Source of the DNA: Alphaproteobacteria bacterium
GTDB taxonomy: Bacteria; Pseudomonadota; Alphaproteobacteria; Rhodobacterales; Rhodobacteraceae
Length of the DNA stretch: 64,000 nucleotides
Reading direction: 5' to 3'
NCBI GenBank assembly: GCA_030425925.1
Contig: JAUHZO010000004.1
Location: 186,001 to 250,000 of the forward strand
The position numbers were made by a program, and so were the translations under genes. A model generated the notes under the pieces. The model was not told where the DNA came from. It worked only from the letters and a program-made list of their open reading frames with translations, and ran no database searches. Within the stretch, counting starts at the first letter, position 1, and the number at the start of each line of letters is the position of its first letter. Below are positions 61,294 through 64,000 of this stretch, in pieces.

Positions 61294-61314
61294 AAGGGGC
61301 TTGACGCCCCTTTC
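61294..61314 (+). terminator. Hairpin after adk
   Basis: AAGGGGC-TTGAC-GCCCCTT then TCGAATCTTC. The loop also holds TTGACG that could be a -35 for TACCCA at 61324, 17 bp on; either reading is possible. Confidence 0.45.
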
Positions 61315-61470
61315 GAATCTTCATACCCACCACCATCTCGACAAGAGAATTGTCTTTGCGGCGCAGAATCCGTTTGCGCGCGATCACCTGACATCTGCCG
61401 GCCCCTCGCGGGCCGCGCGTTGTGAAAAAAGGGCCTGGCATCACGGGCCCGCAACGAAAGGACCATCCAC

Positions 61471-61839
61471 GTGGCACGTATTGCCGGCGTCAACATCCCC
61501 ACCGCGAAACGGGTGCCCATCGCACTCACCTATATCCACGGCATCGGACCGGCCATCGCAAAGGAAATCTGCGAAGCCGTGAACATCGACGTCAGCCGCC
61601 GTGTGAACGAACTGTCCGACGCCGAAGTTCTGGCGATGCGCGAATACATCGACGCGAACCTGACCGTCGAAGGTGACCTGCGCCGCGACACGCAGATGAA
61701 CATCAAGCGCCTGATGGACCTTGGCTGCTATCGCGGTCTGCGCCATCGCCGCAACCTCCCCGTCCGCGGTCAGCGGACCCACACCAACGCGCGCACGCGC
61801 AAGGGCCCCGCAAAGCCCATCGCCGGCAAGAAGAAGTAA
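61471..61839 (+). CDS. rpsM: 30S ribosomal protein S13
   Basis: 122 residues from GTG 61471: [74 protein letters not shown]. Contacts the P-site tRNA and S19. Confidence 0.98.
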   Translation: MARIAGVNIPTAKRVPIALTYIHGIGPAIAKEICEAVNIDVSRRVNELSDAEVLAMREYIDANLTVEGDLRRDTQMNIKRLMDLGCYRGLRHRRNLPVRGQRTHTNARTRKGPAKPIAGKKK

Positions 61840-61854
61840 GGGGAGAGCAGCGAT

Positions 61855-62250
61855 ATGGCACGCGATACCCGCCGCGGTGGCGGAAAGAAGAAGGTTTCCA
61901 AGAACATTGCCGCCGGTGTGGCGCATGTGAACTCGACCTTCAACAACACCAAGATCCTGATCTCGGACGTGCAGGGCAACGCGATCTCGTGGTCGTCGGC
62001 CGGCACCATGGGCTTCAAGGGCTCGCGCAAGTCGACGCCCTACGCCGCGCAGCTGGCGGCTGAGGACGCCGGCAAGAAGGCGCAGGAACACGGCGTCAAG
62101 ACGCTTGAGGTCGAGGTGCAGGGCCCCGGCTCGGGCCGCGAATCGGCGCTGCGTGCGCTGGCGGCCGTGGGCTTCAACATCACGTCGATCCGCGACGTGA
62201 CTCCGATCGCCCATAATGGCTGCCGCCCGCCAAAGCGCCGCCGGGTCTGA
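61855..62250 (+). CDS. rpsK: 30S ribosomal protein S11
   Basis: 131 residues: [55 protein letters not shown], and [21 protein letters not shown]. Platform protein. Confidence 0.98.
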   Translation: MARDTRRGGGKKKVSKNIAAGVAHVNSTFNNTKILISDVQGNAISWSSAGTMGFKGSRKSTPYAAQLAAEDAGKKAQEHGVKTLEVEVQGPGSGRESALRALAAVGFNITSIRDVTPIAHNGCRPPKRRRV

Positions 62251-62264
62251 TCCAGTTTCTGTTT

Positions 62265-62309
62265 CGTCGAGGCCGTGGCGTTCCGCGCACGGCCTCGATT
62301 CGTCGTTTT
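62265..62309 (+). terminator. Hairpin between rpsK and rpoA
   Basis: TCGAGGCCGTG / CACGGCCTCGA, an 11-bp stem with a 10-base loop, then TTCGTCGTTTTA. It may lower or process transcription into rpoA. Confidence 0.6.
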
Positions 62310-62365
62310 AACCTCGGGCGTCTGCCCTTTTTGGACATGGAGGGCAGGCAAGAATGGAGGGACGC

Positions 62366-63382
62366 ATGATCCACAAGAACTGGGCCGAACTGATCAAGCC
62401 GACACAGCTTGACGTCAAGCCGGGCGCCGATCCGTCGCGCACCGCCACCGTTATCGCCGAACCGCTGGAACGCGGCTTCGGCCTGACGCTGGGCAACGCG
62501 CTGCGCCGCGTGCTGCTGTCGAGCCTGCAGGGCGCGGCCATCACCAGCGTGCAGATCGACAACGTGCTGCACGAGTTCTCGTCGGTGGCCGGGGTGCGTG
62601 AAGACGTCACCGACATCATCCTGAACCTCAAGCAGGTCTCGCTGCGCATGGAGGTCGAGGGCCCCAAGCGTCTGGCGATCAATGCCAAGGGCCCGGGCGT
62701 CGTGAAGGCAGGGGATATCAGTGAAAGCTCGGGTATCGAGATCCTGAACCGCGACCACGTGATCTGCCACCTCGACGAGGGAGCAGAGGTCTACATGGAG
62801 CTGACGGTGAACACCGGCAAGGGCTATGTCTCGGCGGACAAGAACAAGCCCGAGGATGCGCCCATCGGCCTGATCCCGATCGACGCGATCTATTCGCCGG
62901 TCAAGAAGGTCGCCTATGACGTCCAGCCCACCCGTGAAGGCCAGGTGCTGGACTATGACAAGCTGACCATGAAGGTGGAAACCGACGGCTCGATCACGCC
63001 CGAGGACGCGGTGGCCTATGCCGCGCGCATCCTGCAGGATCAGCTGTCGATCTTCGTCAACTTCGACGAGCCGGAATCGGCCTCCCGCCAGGAAGACGAT
63101 GACGGGCTGGAGTTCAACCCGCTGCTGCTGAAGAAGGTGGACGAACTGGAGCTTTCGGTCCGTTCGGCCAACTGCCTGAAGAACGACAACATCGTCTATA
63201 TCGGCGACCTGATCCAGAAGACCGAAGCCGAGATGCTGCGCACCCCGAACTTTGGCCGCAAGTCGCTGAACGAGATCAAGGAAGTGCTGTCGGGCATGGG
63301 TCTGCATCTGGGCATGGATGTCGAGGACTGGCCGCCGGACAATATCGAGGATCTGGCCAAGAAGCTGGAAGACAACTTCTGA
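62366..63382 (+). CDS. rpoA: RNA polymerase alpha subunit
   Basis: 338 residues from ATG 62366, with GGAGG five bases upstream. N-terminal dimerisation domain: [32 protein letters not shown]-terminal domain from about residue 255: [56 protein letters not shown], which binds UP elements and activators. A palindrome lies 2 bp after the stop. Confidence 0.98.
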   Translation: MIHKNWAELIKPTQLDVKPGADPSRTATVIAEPLERGFGLTLGNALRRVLLSSLQGAAITSVQIDNVLHEFSSVAGVREDVTDIILNLKQVSLRMEVEGPKRLAINAKGPGVVKAGDISESSGIEILNRDHVICHLDEGAEVYMELTVNTGKGYVSADKNKPEDAPIGLIPIDAIYSPVKKVAYDVQPTREGQVLDYDKLTMKVETDGSITPEDAVAYAARILQDQLSIFVNFDEPESASRQEDDDGLEFNPLLLKKVDELELSVRSANCLKNDNIVYIGDLIQKTEAEMLRTPNFGRKSLNEIKEVLSGMGLHLGMDVEDWPPDNIEDLAKKLEDNF

Positions 63383-63384
63383 CC

Positions 63385-63436
63385 GGTGCGGTGCGCTGAT
63401 GCGCACCCTACCTCAGGGAATCGCCGTAGGGTGCGC
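63385..63436 (+). repeat. Stop-adjacent repeat after rpoA (GCGCACCCTAC type)
   Basis: GGTGCGCTGATGCGCACC palindrome, then GCGCACCCTAC (63401-63411) inverted as GTAGGGTGCGC (63426-63436). It ends CCCTAC like the GGCGGGGT elements. Confidence 0.75.
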
Positions 63437-63549
63437 TACAGCGCAACTTCCGTGGGTCAAGGGCAAGCGCCCCAAGGTGAGCACCTGACACGCATCGGGT
63501 GCCGGACAAAGCAAAACCGCCGGTAGACGGCACATATGGAGTAAGACAG

Positions 63550-63966
63550 ATGCGTCACGCAAAAGGCTATCGCCGCCTCAACCGCACCCATGAGCACCGC
63601 AAGGCGCTGTGGGCGAACATGGCCGGCTCGCTCATCGAACACGAACAGATCAAGACCACCCTGCCCAAGGCCAAGGAACTCAAGCGGATCGTCGACAAGC
63701 TGATCACGCTGGGCAAGCGTGGCGACCTGCACGCCCGCCGCCAGGCGGCCGCTCAGCTGAACGAAGACAAGGACGTCGTCAAGCTCTTCGAGGTGCTGGG
63801 CCCGCGTTATGCGGACCGTCCGGGCGGCTATACCCGTGTGCTGAAGGCGGGCTTCCGCTATGGCGACATGGCACCCATGGCGATCATCGAACTGGTGGAC
63901 CGCGACGTTGCCGCCAAGGGCGCGGCCGACAAGGCCCGGCTGGAAGCCGCCGAAGCCGAAGACTGA
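63550..63966 (+). CDS. rplQ: 50S ribosomal protein L17
   Basis: 138 residues from ATG 63550, with GGAG eight bases upstream: [59 protein letters not shown], ending in a variable charged tail. Near the tunnel exit. The upstream extension from 63499 is rejected. Last gene in the window. Confidence 0.98.
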   Translation: MRHAKGYRRLNRTHEHRKALWANMAGSLIEHEQIKTTLPKAKELKRIVDKLITLGKRGDLHARRQAAAQLNEDKDVVKLFEVLGPRYADRPGGYTRVLKAGFRYGDMAPMAIIELVDRDVAAKGAADKARLEAAEAED

Positions 63967-64000
63967 TCCCGCGCCGCCACGCACGGACCCGGCCCCGCCC

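Overview
The window looks like a chromosomal segment of a Rhodobacteraceae (roseobacter-group) alphaproteobacterium. It is GC-rich. Several gene neighbourhoods and families are typical of that group: lgt-midA-pgeF, hsp20-DUF1150, a divergent Lrp/trxB pair, mce-DUF1467, phosphatidylcholine synthase, and a fused sulfate adenylyltransferase/APS kinase. No rRNA, CRISPR, transposase, integrase or prophage structural gene was seen.

Layout. 1-16.6 kb is mostly minus-strand housekeeping: a truncated glycosyltransferase, purK-purE, YdcH, Sat-CysC, trxB, a Hint-domain protein, pgeF-midA-lgt, a CobW GTPase and an amidohydrolase. Plus-strand genes here include a small heat-shock protein, an Lrp regulator and UbiK. 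16.9-25.2 kb is one tight plus-strand operon: a complete peptide/oligosaccharide-class ABC transporter followed by xylB and xylA. 25.2-37.2 kb holds pcs, a PaiB-like gene, mtaB-dapF, tRNA-Lys, a nitroreductase, an EI24 protein, mce, a response regulator, a DUF1501/DUF1800 pair and aspS. carB (37.5-40.8 kb) leads into the ribosomal-protein superoperon.

The superoperon (41.2-64 kb) keeps the S10-spc-alpha gene order (rpsJ, rplC, D, W, B, rpsS, rplV, rpsC, rplP, rpmC, rpsQ, rplN, X, E, rpsN, rpsH, rplF, rplR, rpsE, rpmD, rplO, secY, adk, rpsM, rpsK, rpoA, rplQ) but is cut into blocks. A 3-kb stretch of four unrelated genes separates rplP from rpmC. A 5-kb stretch separates rpmD from rplO; it carries two small unknown genes, a DEAD-box helicase and two cytochrome P450s. 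Strong intrinsic terminators lie between rplW and rplB. Three block heads (rpsJ, rpmC, rplO) have promoter-like sequences with a 17-bp spacer and an identical TATACG -10. Short palindromes ending in CCCTAC sit 2-6 nt after the stop codons of xylA, rplW, rplP, rplR and rpoA.

The points most worth following are: this fragmented, re-promotered ribosomal cluster with its embedded P450 pair; the in-frame fusion of an EPS-type MarR winged helix to Sat-CysC; the peptide-class transporter operonic with xylose genes; a frameshifted membrane-protein gene; and two tandem unknown paralogues inside the ribosomal cluster. All calls come from reading translations and DNA motifs. No database search was possible.
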